From Montifringilla adamsi (Eukaryota; Chordata; Aves; Passeriformes; Passeridae): a stretch of 64,000 nucleotides of DNA. How positions within the stretch are numbered: the stretch's first letter is position 1; each line of letters opens with the position of its first letter. The translations under genes were made by a program, and so were the position numbers. The stretch covers positions 2,363,307 to 2,427,306 of the forward strand of contig JAGGNK010015114.1 of assembly GCA_017590115.1 (NCBI GenBank), given 5' to 3'. Below the pieces are notes generated by a model. That model saw only the letters and a list, made by a program, of their open reading frames with translations. It was not told the origin of the DNA and did not search any database. Shown one piece after another: positions 27,111-39,402 of this stretch.

Positions 27111-30100
27111 CAGCTGAAAGGGAGCCACATGCAGGACCCAACCTGGGGACTGGCCACATGACCAGTCCCTACCCATTTAAGTGGCAATTAGAAGAGCAAG
27201 GTACCAGTGGTAGAACTTCCTTACAGCTGGCCAGACTGCAAAACTGATTCACATTTTGACATTAAAATACAGTTTATCTATTCTGCGACTGCAATGAATG
27301 ACCCAGGCGGCATTTCATTTCCACTGCTGTGGTAACAGTAACATAATAGAAATTCATTCTGAACACAATCCTTTCTGCAGGAATACAAAGATACCTTAAT
27401 TACACAGTGGTACTGCATTTGGATTCTAGCTATCCTAAATTATATTTTTAGGTCTAATTCATGTCCTGTTGACGTAACATGAGAACACAGTCTTTTGAAA
27501 GCACTGTAATTATATCTGGTCAAACTACTACAACAAGAAAATCAAGTCATTATGAGTACAGGCTGGAGCCTGGGTAGACTCAGCAAGCACAGACCAGAGC
27601 AGATTCACTGCCCTGCTGTATTTGCAAAACAGCAGAGATGATATTGTTAAATTCAAGTGAAGCTTATTCAGAATAGTTAGGCGGTCATATGCTATACTGG
27701 TACCATTGTCTAGGGGATAAAACTGTAACTGTAAAATTTATTTTTCTAATTTCAAATTGTTAGGGTAAGATTGGAAGGACAAAATAAACATCAATATACC
27801 ATCATGCATACCATGTATGACATTCAGTACCTACTGTTATGCTAACAAACTTATGGTATATGTATTCCAGGAAAAAAACATTACATGAATTGTACTATGG
27901 CATAATGAAAAATAAAGAGGGTCAGGGATATTACTGAAAAGTATTAAAGCTTCCTTCCAAGTACAAATCTATGGACGTACAAATCTTTCATGTTAGAATA
28001 GAGTCTAGATGTGATTCTTCTCTTCCTGAAAACCACTTTACATGACAGGAATTAGGTAACAGTTACTCCTGTCTACATGAAAGAGAAGTCAGAGTTTGAA
28101 TACTTGAGTGAATGCTATGAGATTCTCTGATCCTCTCAAAGAGCTCATCTGAAGCATTCAGAGAACAAACCACCCCCATTTCATGCAATGTGTGGGTGCA
28201 AAGGTTCGTTCTTACTGTGTGAGTCGCTGTGTGTCCTGGCCCATCAGAGGCTTCCATCTTAGTGAACTGCTTTTAAAGCACTCCCATAACAAAACCTTTA
28301 TTGATTTTAGTGGTTACACTTGGGTGGGTTTTTTAAACAGGAAAAAAGGAGTGCTTTTTCTCTATGTTTCCATAAAGAAAGAAAAGATCCTTTTGCTCTT
28401 GTTCTCTTCAGCTACTCAGAATGAGCTTGATCAGGCCACAGGGATTACAACAGAGAGTATCTGGAGAGATGCTTTTTAGGAAAAGCCAAATAATGAAGCA
28501 AAAAATAATTGTCACATTCAAGGCTGAGGTTAATTAGAAATGCAGACTTCTCTTTTAACAGTTCAGTTTCTAAAGCCAAAAGGCACAAATTTCATCACTA
28601 AAAATAGTAAACAAGAGGGAGAAGGAGGGCTGTCTGAGCCTCCAAAGGATCCTGCCTGCCCAAATTCCTATTTGTTTGGGACATCACCAGTACCTTGTAT
28701 GCTCCAGCAAGCCAGCGAAAGTAGAAGGAGAACAGCTTCAAATAAATAAGACTCTGTAGGCCAAGCTTTCTGCATGGAAGAGAGCTGTCCATGGATATTC
28801 TGATAAAGGAAGCCTTCAGATCTAAAAAAACCCATAGAAGGCACAAACAAACTCAAAAGAGAACAAAACTGATTAGCAGTTTTTGTATTCAATTTTAAAC
28901 CCTTTAAACAGGAAGTGACATTTTGTCAGAAAGCCAGGTTTGCAATTTCTTTTATTTCATTTTTGTGACAAAACCCAGCAGCACGTCTTTTTCAGTTCTC
29001 CCTTATTTATTAATTCCATGAATAAAAGATTTTTCTGGTGACTAACTCATCCTGACTTTTTGGCACCAATCCTGCCCTTTTTATTTCTTTAGGGAATGGA
29101 TTTCCTTGCAAATTTAAATGGCAGGCCTGAAGAACACTTAATGATGGTATTCTACATAAGTGGTACCATTCTTTCTTGAGGAGCTGATTTACCTGCCTCA
29201 AGAAAAAACCAAAAAAACAGTCCTTCAACTAAGGAATTTAAATTATTCATAAAGGGAAAAAATTCCACAGTCAAATGTCTGCCCATTTCCTTGGATGATG
29301 CATATAGGCACAATAAAACAATACCATTTTTAAACCAGTTAGCACCGAAGATGAGAAGAACCATTAGTCACGGCAAACCTGGAGCAAGCACAATAAGAAT
29401 ATTTACAGAACTTGGATAAAAGGTACTTGCTTAGCTTGAAACAATAGAAATTCACTTTGTATCACCCTAACACAAAAAGAGACATCTTTCCATAGATCTC
29501 AGCACTCCAAGTTACTTTAATCACATCAAACTTTGTTTCTCATTTTAACAATGTAACTATGCCGAATACCCCATGGCAAAATGAAGAAATCATGTCCCCA
29601 ATGAAGTCAACGACAAGCCACACATTCAAGAGATCCAAGATTTCAGCCCTCATTTATTATTCCAAATTGGATAATCAACTTTTCATATACTATTACTCCA
29701 TAACAATGCAGAATTTAATTCAAACACCTGTAAAGAGCAGCCAGTGCTCTTCAGATCAATACACAACCCTACAACAGACAATTGTGGAACAACCTGACCA
29801 TGTGAAAGTCCTTTAAAATCCAGCACTTTCATCAGCATTAAATAAGATCTAGAGTGAGTTATTATCTATTCTCAAAAGTTACAGGAACTGATGCCAGAAA
29901 ACTCAAGCATAAAACATTTTTCTGTACAATAAAATTTATCACCTTCATTCTCAACTGAAAGTCAATGGACTCTCAGAATCTTGTTTAAGAACACAATCCC
30001 TCCATGCTGGGTGAGAAAAAGACCACAGAGCTCCTGCCTGAGTAAATGAACAGAACAGTCAAACTTGAATCCCAGAGCTGTTGGCACTCCCTATTGAACT

Positions 30101-31048
30101 CACCATCAGGGGGGATTTTGCAGCTGGTTCATAATTGCTCTAAGCAGCATCTCAGCTCAGCTATCTCCTATTTTCATTTCCAAAGAGGGGGGTTAGCTCT
30201 GGACCAGGTGCACATTGATGGAGTAGGGAGAGAGACCAAAGGACAAGGAGTGGGAGTTCTGGCACTAAGTTTTCATCCAGGTATTATGCATCTTTTGTGC
30301 ACTGATGCTTTAAATTTGTGCATCACGTAAAATCAGAGGATGAAAACAAAGTAAAAATGCAAAGTCCATAAAGTAATCCATGTCCTAAAGTAAATGATAC
30401 AGTCACTAAAGAAAGAACTCAAACTAAAAAGAGGAAAACGCACTGTAACAATGGCCGCTGGACTGAAATGGAAACGTAACTTTTCACATCAATCCCTACG
30501 AAACATGCAAGCAAGCTCACAGCCTCCAGTTGTGCCTTTTGTACTTTATTTCTTTTCTATTACCAGCTCAGAGAGCACTGAAGCAATCTTAAACATGATT
30601 CTGTGCAGTAACATAATTGAAGGATGCTGTGTGTGCATACTGCAGAAACCAAAGCCAAAAAAAAGATCTTTTAGACTTCAGCCTTGACATGTTCCATTTA
30701 CAGTTGGCAACACAAAATATTGAATGTGTGTGTTAACAGCAATAGAAACGAGAGATGTCATTCCCTGTAACCTCTGCTGGTGCATGGTGGAAGGCTTAGG
30801 TGAGATCCTGGTGAATGCAGCACTTGTTTTAGACAACAGTGACACCAGTCCAGCTTCTCTTCAAAAGTACTCAAAGATCCTCAGAATGCCACATTCCTTC
30901 AATAATAGTTCCTCCATGAATGTATCTCTGTCACACTCAAGAGCCTTCCAAAACAGCGCATGAGAAGAGCACAGATGACTGCAAGAACATGGGACACCAA
31001 GAAACATGGCCAAGAAAAAAATAAATTACACTATTTCAGACTTCTTTT

Positions 31049-31262
31049 CATAGAATCATTTACGTTGCAAAAGAGCCTTAAGATTATTAAGCCCAACTGT
31101 AATCTACCACTAAACCACATCCCTAAGCACCACATTTATATGTCTTTTAAATTCCCCCAGGGATAGTGACTCCACTGCTTTCCTGGGCAGCCTACTCCAG
31201 TGCTTGACAACCCTTGTGCTGAAGAAATTTTTCCTAATATCCAATCTAAATCTCCACTGGTG
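31049..31262 (-). mobile_element. CR1-type LINE 3' end, antisense
   Basis: Starts at CATAGAATC (reverse of the CR1 terminal ATTCTATG unit). It continues through typical antisense CR1 3' blocks: AGCCCAACTGTAATCTACC, CCACATCCCTAAGCACCAC, GCAGCCTACTCCAGTGCTTG and AAATTTTTCCTAATATCCAA. This is a 5'-truncated copy, as is usual for CR1. The right edge near 31,262 is approximate. Confidence 0.88.
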
Positions 31263-32512
31263 CTGTTCTTTCACTGGTGGCCTCATCTTTCTTTATATCT
31301 TAAAGCCAGAATTTCATGGTCCTATACATACAGAAAGCAGGAACAAGAGATTGATTTTCACAAGTAGTGAAATTCAGGATTTGATTGTTAGCATCAATTT
31401 GAGGCTCAGTTTTCACTAATCTAATGACATCTGTGACTCTTGACAAGAGGTTGCCACAGCCCTTTCACAGGAAGATCTGGTCACTTTTGACTTCAGGTGT
31501 ACTTTTGCACTGCTACAGAATGCAGATCTAACGCCGTCACCTGTGGAGTGGGTATTTTAAGTAAGGTAAGAAAGATATGGCACCACATTTGTCGCATTCT
31601 GGTTCTGCACATGCTACTACAGGAACCTTTGTAACTAGGACGAAGGCCAAAATCAAGTGAATGTGAGATAAGTATTCATTGAGAGCACAACTAATAGGGT
31701 TTCATAGGGATTAAGTCAGGAAATTAGAAAGTGCATGAGAGAATATATTTTTAAATAATGCATTTCTCTCAGTTTATGAATAATAGAAACTGAAATTGAT
31801 AAACAAAATGCTAGGTACCACCAGCATTATGAAAAAAAAAATAAACCAATTGTAAACTGCACAATCATTTTGTTAATGATGGTAAAGACATCTTCAACTC
31901 AACGCTTTAATTTTAATTTACCTATTGCGTAATCTGTAGGTGGAAAAAATACAATTAAATTACACCTCACAAACACTCCTAGAACATGATGCATCAGCGT
32001 AATTGAAAGGATCAGAATTGAAAATTAGCATTTAGTTTTCTATTATCAGAACTTTGATGGCTTTAGATGAATAAATGTCAGACATTGCAAGAACACACAC
32101 TAGTTACCATAGATATCCTTACTGGGCCCAATCATCAAATTGCTTCCTATAACATGAATTAACCTCTGCTCCCATGCTTCTAAAGGTGCAGGCCAGAAGT
32201 GGGTGAAAGTATGAAACTCCCTATCAATTAATCCTACATCAGGGGTCATTTTTCCTCAAGAGATTAACTGATGCATAACAAGATAATGAAAAATTAAGTC
32301 CTCCAATGTCATGTAAATTCTAAAAAAGCTTCTAATAATTTCTCTCTCACCTGTAATTAAAAATTATTAAATATTTGCAGTCTTTATTCACCTGTTCTCA
32401 TCCCTGCAGATATATGGTCAGATGACTTTCAATGGGCCCACAGAGCACATTTTGAACAGTAAGTGTTAAAGAAATGAGTAAGGGAAAATGGGATTTTCAG
32501 AACCATTTTCAA

Positions 32513-32605
32513 GCTTATCTATTCTGTAACTGCAGTGGTTAACACAGTTATCCACTATAGTCACAGAATAGATAAGCAGTCTTGTTGGAGTTACATCCAA
32601 CAAGA
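32513..32605. repeat. 65-bp near-perfect palindrome followed by a second hairpin
   Basis: Positions 32,513-32,543 and 32,547-32,577 are 31-bp inverted arms with a 3-nt loop. The outer 15 bp (GCTTATCTATTCTGT) pair perfectly, and the whole has about four mismatches. Immediately after it, TCTTGTTGG (32,580-32,588) pairs with CCAACAAGA (32,597-32,605) around an 8-nt loop. An RNA from either strand would form two adjacent hairpins. It could be a small palindromic (MITE-like) element, a hairpin RNA locus or chance structure. No target duplication was recognised. Confidence 0.75.
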
Positions 32606-33071
32606 TTTTGATAAAACTCACTTAGAGCCTATCTGGAGTGTTAACTTCTTAAATTTATAAAAAGACCCCTGAGAACAAATTTTATATGATACCTGTGATA
32701 TACTTAGCACATGTATAAATTCCTGTGAAACCTACAAGAATCAAACTGTGTATTACTGATTAATTACAAAAGCCAGTGAACTATGAGCCCAGGACCAAGC
32801 TGGAAAGGCATCACATGAAAAAGGCTTGTATATTTCTTCGCTCAACCATGGCATTTTAGGCACAACCAAGAGAAGACGAGACAGTAGTGATTAAAAGACT
32901 TCCATCCTTCTGTGGCCAGTTGATTTTAGGGGTTCAATTTCCACTTCCATGGGAAAAACACACTTTTGCGGATTTATCAAGGATTCCATAACTGAGCTCG
33001 AAGTAGCTGTTTCATAATCACAGGTTGTGACTCAAAGCAATGACAAAGCCATCTGATGCATCATTTCTGGC

Positions 33072-33102
33072 ATTTCAAATGGAGGCACCTCCTCCATTTG
33101 AA
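33072..33102. repeat. Perfect 13-bp inverted repeat, 5-nt loop
   Basis: TTTCAAATGGAGG and its exact reverse complement are separated by CACCT. A second inverted repeat, AAGTGTTTGT / ACAAACACTT with a 7-nt loop, lies at 33,207-33,233. Confidence 0.8.
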
Positions 33103-34692
33103 AGGTTTTCTATGAGATCCAGACCTCTTCCTAAACATGTATTTTGCTGCTACTGAAAGGAAATATACAATAGTGTTTTAAGGGAAGATTATCAGTTTAG
33201 AGTTTAAAGTGTTTGTCTTTAAAACAAACACTTAAGACCAAAAACCCTATTGGATTATTAGGAAAGTTCTGACTAACAAAAAAACATAGCCCCTAACTAA
33301 GCCCAAGAGAGCATCAGCTTCAGGTGAGAGCTCAGACTGCAACAGGAACTATTCCTGCCTCTCAGTCCCTCTCTCATGTTTTTTATTAGCAACATCATAA
33401 AGCTTTGTCTTCAGCCTGGATGCCTATGGTCTCTATTAATTCTTACCTTATTTAGCCACTGGAGCCACTTCAGAAACACTGCACTTGTCTGGATAGGGAC
33501 TGAAGTGATGTAAGGAAAAAGGGGTCAAGTTGGGGTTATATAAGAAAAGTATATAGTAAAGTAATTCCTAAGTCTTTTCACATCTCTTTTATGCTGCTCT
33601 GGCAGCCTCAAGCAGCTCCTGACCTCCTTAAAGTTACTCTATGCTATCAGGCCATTTAAATGGAATCTCTACCAGACATAATTAATTGAGATCTATCATT
33701 TTCCTAGTTCCTCAAAATAAGCATGATGATAACTGTATTCTTCATTACAGCATTTCAGCAGGAAATTAAGTTGTAACCGCAGCACACCTAAAGGTAATAC
33801 ACTTGTAACTCCCACTTCCAAAAAAAAGGCTAACATATTGATCTGTCTAGAAAGGAAAAGGAGCTTTAGTTCTGCAAACATTTTCAAAGTCCACTTACTT
33901 GTCTTGTGTCAGTGTCCAGTGGCAGCACTAGCCAGCCTTGAGAACTGAGCAATAGCAGAAAGTCAAAGCACTCAGAAACCACAAGTGGTTTTATGGATCT
34001 TTGTGATGTAAACTTTTCAAATATCCAAATAGGGAAGGAAAGAAAATTAAAATGCAAAAAATAACAAGAAGAGAAGTACTGGGGCCAAGACAACACAGGA
34101 ACAACCAGAAGGTTCAGGGAAGCTCTAAGATGCATCAGAGAGGCAGTAAGAGTTCACTTCTCAGCACTTGGTCTGTGCACTACAGGGTTTAAACAGCACA
34201 AGTCTCTTTATGAGATCTCTGCACTCATCTCCTCTATGACATGGGTTAACAGTGCTCTGAAAAACATACTGTACCACCAGGTAGCAGGGCCAGGGTAAGC
34301 TCTGCAACACTCTTTTCAGAGGCAGCAGTTAAGACACTCATATACATGTTTTGTTCAGAAGAGCACCTGCAATATGCTTTGGCAGTATTCTAGAGCAACA
34401 AAAACTACAAAGTTCTCCTTTTTCACTCCTAAGAAACTAGAGATAAGCACCACATACAGGTCTTGCCAGTTTTCTTGGGCACTTGGAGGAATAAAGAAAT
34501 GATACATTGCCTCTTGTTGCACAAACACTAGTAACACTAGTCAGTTTTTGACAGAGCTTCTAGCTCTCTAAGAAAGAAGAGTCTTTATCATCTGAAGCAT
34601 GAGAAGGATGTCAGGATTCTGCTCACGACTAATGATTTCATGCTTCAGCACTACACCTTGAGTTAAATAACTTCAGAAAATTAACTGAAGGA

Positions 34693-34814
34693 TCACCCAA
34701 GCAAGGAGAGAGTGAAAAGCTTCAGGACTGCATCTTGCACTTCTAGATAGGCATCAATATCTGCCTCAATATCTCCCTTCCGCTTGTAGCCTCCAGTAAT
34801 GTGAAGCATGGACA
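34693..34814 (-). CDS. Candidate terminal coding exon of an unidentified minus-strand gene
   Basis: On the minus strand there is an excellent acceptor: more than 30 nt almost entirely of pyrimidines ending in CCCTTCCCCAG, immediately before 34,814. It opens into 122 nt that read, after two leading bases, as 40 uninterrupted codons ending at TGA (34,693-34,695). The peptide begins SMLHITGGYKRKGDIEADID and ends LFTLSLLG. Composition and codon pattern look coding, with alternating acidic and hydrophobic positions. If the TGA is the true stop this is a last exon and upstream exons lie to the right. A donor such as GG|GTGATC just before the stop is an alternative. I do not recognise the protein. 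Confidence 0.38.
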
Positions 34815-37230
34815 CTGGGGAAGGGAGGGAAAGGAAAAAAAAAAATCAAGGGGAAAAAAGTAAAGAGAACCACCTGAAAAAAGAGATAAGTAACTGGGGA
34901 AGTTACAAATCTGGCTTGTGCAGTAAAAAGCTCAGTATATAGAATTGACTGAAGCTTTCCATACGAGGGAACAAGGGTCTCATTTCAGCTGCTGATCAGT
35001 TTAGATTCACAGCCACAATAGAAAAGGCTATGTTCCATGGCTTCACCTCCTGATTATTAAGAACAGTTTCTACTTATGAGTCTTTGTTTCCTTAAGATGG
35101 ATTCATACTTAGTGATTTCTCACCTGATGAGCACTATTCAGACAAAATTCACAATCAGAGCTCATAATAGCTTTCACATATTAGTAGACTTTTATGTCAA
35201 CAATCCCCATGGCTCACAAAATCTAATCCATCCAGGAAAACTTTTCAAAAGCATATGGTCTCAAAAACAAGTAAAACAGAAGAAAACTCCCAACTAAAAA
35301 AAGAACAGGAAAGTTTAAGGAAAGATCTATAGTTACAAGCACACATAGTTTAAAAGACTAGAAAGAAAGAACAGCAAGTGTTGGTATTGCCAGAACTGCA
35401 GCTTATCTGTAACTGTCCTAACTCACCAAAAAGCCAAGAGTTGCCCATTTCTGATCCCTGGATACCATCAACAGCTTACACTGCAGCATAGCATTACCAA
35501 AGACTGCCTGTGTCAGGATAGCTGTCTCCTATTTATCTTCTCTGCCATCAAGAACTTGTTTGTGCAGATCCCAAAAGAAAATCTGGCAGAGCAACTGAAG
35601 CAGAATTGAAACAGCCAGAGCAATACGTTTTCCCCCTTTCTTGTGGACAAAAGCAGGCAGTGAATAACTGCCGAATTTTTAGGTAATAAAAGGAAGTTCT
35701 GTGTGCAGCCTCCTCCTTCATTCAAAAAACCAAGGATTGATTTCAGTTGCTCTTAAGCAAGAACACAAAATGTGCAAATGCAAAATCTGTATAGTAAGAA
35801 TCTATGCTGAAAAGTGTCAAAATGGGCAGTATAGTATTTTCCTCAAACTCCATATGGCCAGCCTATTGTATCAGATCCTCATCTGATTTAAACTGAAGCA
35901 TTGGTGACACAGACATTAGGAGCAGCAGCAATACACATCTTCCCACATGCTTCTTTCCCAACACATATGGCTTGCTCACTTACATGGAGAAGCAGAAAAA
36001 AGGCTGCAGGCATGTGGTTTTGCCAACAGTTAATTATTGCAAGGAGAAATTCTGCTCTTTGGGGTGCAGAAATCACAGTTGCTCTTGATGCTGCAACCAA
36101 CACAGACATTCTACCCTGTAGCCATGAAGAAAGCAAAAGTAAGTTCTCCTGAACATGGAGAACCCTCCTCATGGCAGTAAATGAACACCATCACTATGCT
36201 GCTTCCAGTCACTGAAGCTAAAAGCTGGCCACCAGGCCTGACAAAATTTTTACAACTCTATGATCACTGCATGCATGCCTTGGTTGCTTCCTTTTGCTTT
36301 GCACTGTTTATAAGGGGCCATGATGAACTAAATGCTTTGCTTGAGCTCAGAGCTTAGTGCATGTGCGCTGTGTGATAAACCATAAACCATTGGAAAGTAC
36401 GGTGGCCCTTCGTGATTAGGAAAGATCTTATGGTCTGCCATGATCAGTCAACCCACACTCCTTCCCCTTCTCTTCTGGAAAAAGGAACAAAGGACACATG
36501 CAAAGCATATGCTGCTTTTGAGGATGAAAACAAGAGAATTGATTTCAGCTGCAAAAATGCTACATTGTGGTCTCTTCTCTCAGGGCATGTGCAAAGAGTC
36601 CTGAACACTGACCAAAGACACACACCCCTTTTATCATCAAACAGCCAATATGTGCTACCCTATTCCTAGCTGTAGGTTCCCTGTTGTGACCCCTGATTCT
36701 CCTTAAGGGTAAGGGAAACTCACTCACAGTTGATTTAGCTCTTTCTGGTGAAACCCTGAGAGCAGACTACAGTGAAACAGCAGAACACACAGAAGGACTA
36801 TTAAAAAAATGGCCTGGCAGCAGAAGAGGGTAATTCACCTTCCAGCAAAAGCCACACAAGGCCAGATCTGTGGGTCTTATTTAAAGATACATTAGGAGTG
36901 GAACTCTGATCAAGACGTTGCAGAAAAAAATCAACATCCCTCCTCATCTTTGCACTCAGACTACATCTAAAATTGCAAGTTCTTCCTGTACAACACTTCT
37001 TAAAATATCAACTTGCAAAATCATGTAGTCGCAATCTCCAACCAAGATCTCATCCAACATTCAGCAGCATACTAGAGACATCTCTTGCTTGTCTGATACA
37101 TGCAAAGCCTTGTCCTCACCTGTCATTGACTCCCATGGCACTGTTTTTCTACTTCTTCCCACTTCTCTAGCACAGATGCTTGTTTTCACTGTCAAGGTCT
37201 TAAAGCGATCCTTTCCCTTGCCATCAGCTC

Positions 37231-37259
37231 TTACACAAACATCCCAGATGTTTGTGTAA
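37231..37259. repeat. Perfect 12-bp inverted repeat, 5-nt loop
   Basis: TTACACAAACAT and ATGTTTGTGTAA flank CCCAG. It is a compact hairpin in otherwise unremarkable sequence. Confidence 0.8.
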
Positions 37260-38336
37260 CCAGCTCTTCAAGCCCTCTTCAGCAGCTTGGGGGCACAGCA
37301 GGGCCAGGAAGTGAACACCCTGCTAAGACAGGCCAAAGCTAGGACACTTCCACAACCATAGCACTGACAATACCAGCTGCTTCTAATGACCCCAAAAGGT
37401 CATTGGGTGATGCCTTGCAAATAGAGTGAGAAAATATCAGGTATGTCATTGCCCTGACAACTCTCCAGTTGTATTCCACTGTGGCCATTCCAGCCCAAGG
37501 CAGGGTTCTTGCCATGCAGGACCACTAATAAAATCTCTTCTGCTCTGTGTGTAGCATACCCTCAAGTTTTCACCCAATGCAGTCATAAATTCATCTGATA
37601 TTCCTCCCTGGGTAATATGTTAATTGACATGGCATTCTTCCATAATTGACCTTGTTTCTTTGAATTTGCAGCAAAAGACCATAGAGCAAATCAGGTGTCA
37701 CTCACTGTAGCATACAGAGCATTTACAAATATGCAGCTGTTAACTAACAACTAAAGTGACACAAATGCGTTCAGCAATTCTGTGTTTTACCTCTGGGGCA
37801 AAGAGGAGGAGAGGGATGGCAAGGCACCTCCCAGTCAAAGAAATTAATATTTAAAATAACATTCAAAAGTCAGATACAAAATTCTGGGAAAAGTCACAGG
37901 TAATAGCAAAGCTGAAGTGTTATTTGAGGCATAAAAGCAGAGAGTTAGACTCCATAATGATCTGCAATGATCAAATTATACAAATCCCATCATGTGGCAT
38001 CAGAGCCAGGCAGCCAGCCCAGGGAGTCTGGATATCACTCTCTGCCTCCCCACACTACATCCCTATCTGCTGCAAGTAGGCCACAAGCAGCAGCCTCCCC
38101 CAGGCACAGACCCATGTGAAACAAATGGCCACAGATAACATTTTATTTCCAGCATCTACTTTTCCTTTTGTATGTTGTTCAGGTGCCAGGCAAAAAGGCT
38201 GGAGACAAATGTTGACAAGTGAGCTTGGGGCAGATTACCAACTCTGAAATACTCAAAGATGTGTAGGTTATGTACAATTCCCCGTGGAAGTGTACATGAA
38301 AACTACTGACTTCTAATACACTCAGGATAAAATGAC

Positions 38337-38980
38337 TGTGTAATAAATAATAAATGATAAATCCAAATCAATAATCAAAAAAAAGGTTTTTATTTTGCTA
38401 CCAAGATTCGATCTCCGATAGCCACAATCAAAGGGTCAGTGTTGAGCCCGGGATCGGTGCTGGGTGAACACAGATCCAAACTCTACCACTTCGGATCCCC
38501 TCTGTTCACGAATGCTGTCTCTGCTGGGCTAGTTTTATATGGGTTTTTTTTGCCTGGGGCAGAGTTTCTCGTATTCTACTTGTCGCTGCACATATTCATG
38601 TAGTTTTCTTTTCTCTGTGCTGGGCTGGACAAAACCATTTCTAGGAAGTGATGAATGATTGTCGAGTTATGGGAACCTGGTATTGGGATGCACACCCTTG
38701 ACTCTGACTATCTTGATCATAAATACTTATCGGGTATTCACCGCTTGGGTGTCTCTGGACTGTCCTGAGAAAGGGCCCCTCTCAGCACGGAGCCACGTCT
38801 TTTTTTTGCTAATTAGGTGTTTGTTTTGTTTTTTTTCTTCACTGCCATCTGTGATTTCACAATTTGTGAAGCAATCTCTTTCCTCAGCTGTGGTTTGTGG
38901 TTTTAAATCTTTAAGAATTTTTCGTAAAAGCACAACTTATTTCATGTATATTTTACACAGGCACAAATTATTCCATAACA
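38337..38980 (-). mobile_element. LTR, family beta, minus orientation
   Basis: Related along its length to 56,247-56,867. Shared blocks include the GGGTGAAC...AGATCC...GATCCCTCTGTTCAC region (38,461-38,510), the GCACAAATT segment, and a right end CCATAACA against CCCTAACA. On the minus strand it starts TGTTATGG and has AATAAA (plus-strand TTTATT at 38,389-38,394) before an A/T-rich 3' end. No clear target duplication was found at the left edge, so that boundary is approximate. It lies about 420 bp upstream of the ERV-L-like provirus. Confidence 0.75.
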
Positions 38981-39402
38981 TATATCACAACTGGGATATA
39001 AAATGTAGGGATAAAGTGAATTTTGAAAAAAAACCAGCAGGTAAAACTGCCAAGTCACTGTCTTTGCTAACATTTGCTATAACAACACAGATAAGCAACT
39101 GGTATAAATGGCTTTTTTTATAAAGTTTGGGAGTCTAACATTCCTAGACTGGAAGCTGATCTTGATTGAGACAAAAGAGTTTTTTAGTAATCATTGACTT
39201 GGGAGCAATAATCACATCTGGAAAAAAGCAAAATAAATGAAAAAAAAAGAAGTGTTCGTTTCCTCACTTGCATCATGGCCTAAGCACCCTAATTTTCAAT
39301 TTCATCCAAAAACATCAACTTCTGTAACATTCATCTACACAACTATCAAACCTTCGCATTGAAGTCAATGATGCTTTTGAAAAGACATCTACCATTCCTC
39401 AT

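Larger units (their letters stand above)
26925..38336. other. AT-rich non-coding sequence with CR1 fragments and hairpins
   Basis: Mostly unique-looking AT-rich DNA. It contains two CR1-type fragments, several perfect or near-perfect inverted repeats (32.5, 33.1, 33.2 and 37.2 kb), and one minus-strand exon candidate at 34.7 kb. No retroviral sequence was seen before 38.3 kb. Confidence 0.6.

Noticed and set aside
35888..36172. 94-codon minus frame rich in A, C and V
   Set aside because: An overlapping plus frame is equally open; no splice or start evidence.
36412..36669. 85-codon plus-strand frame with mixed composition
   Set aside because: Looks superficially coding but has no splice sites or recognised homology; shows how easily chance frames look plausible here.
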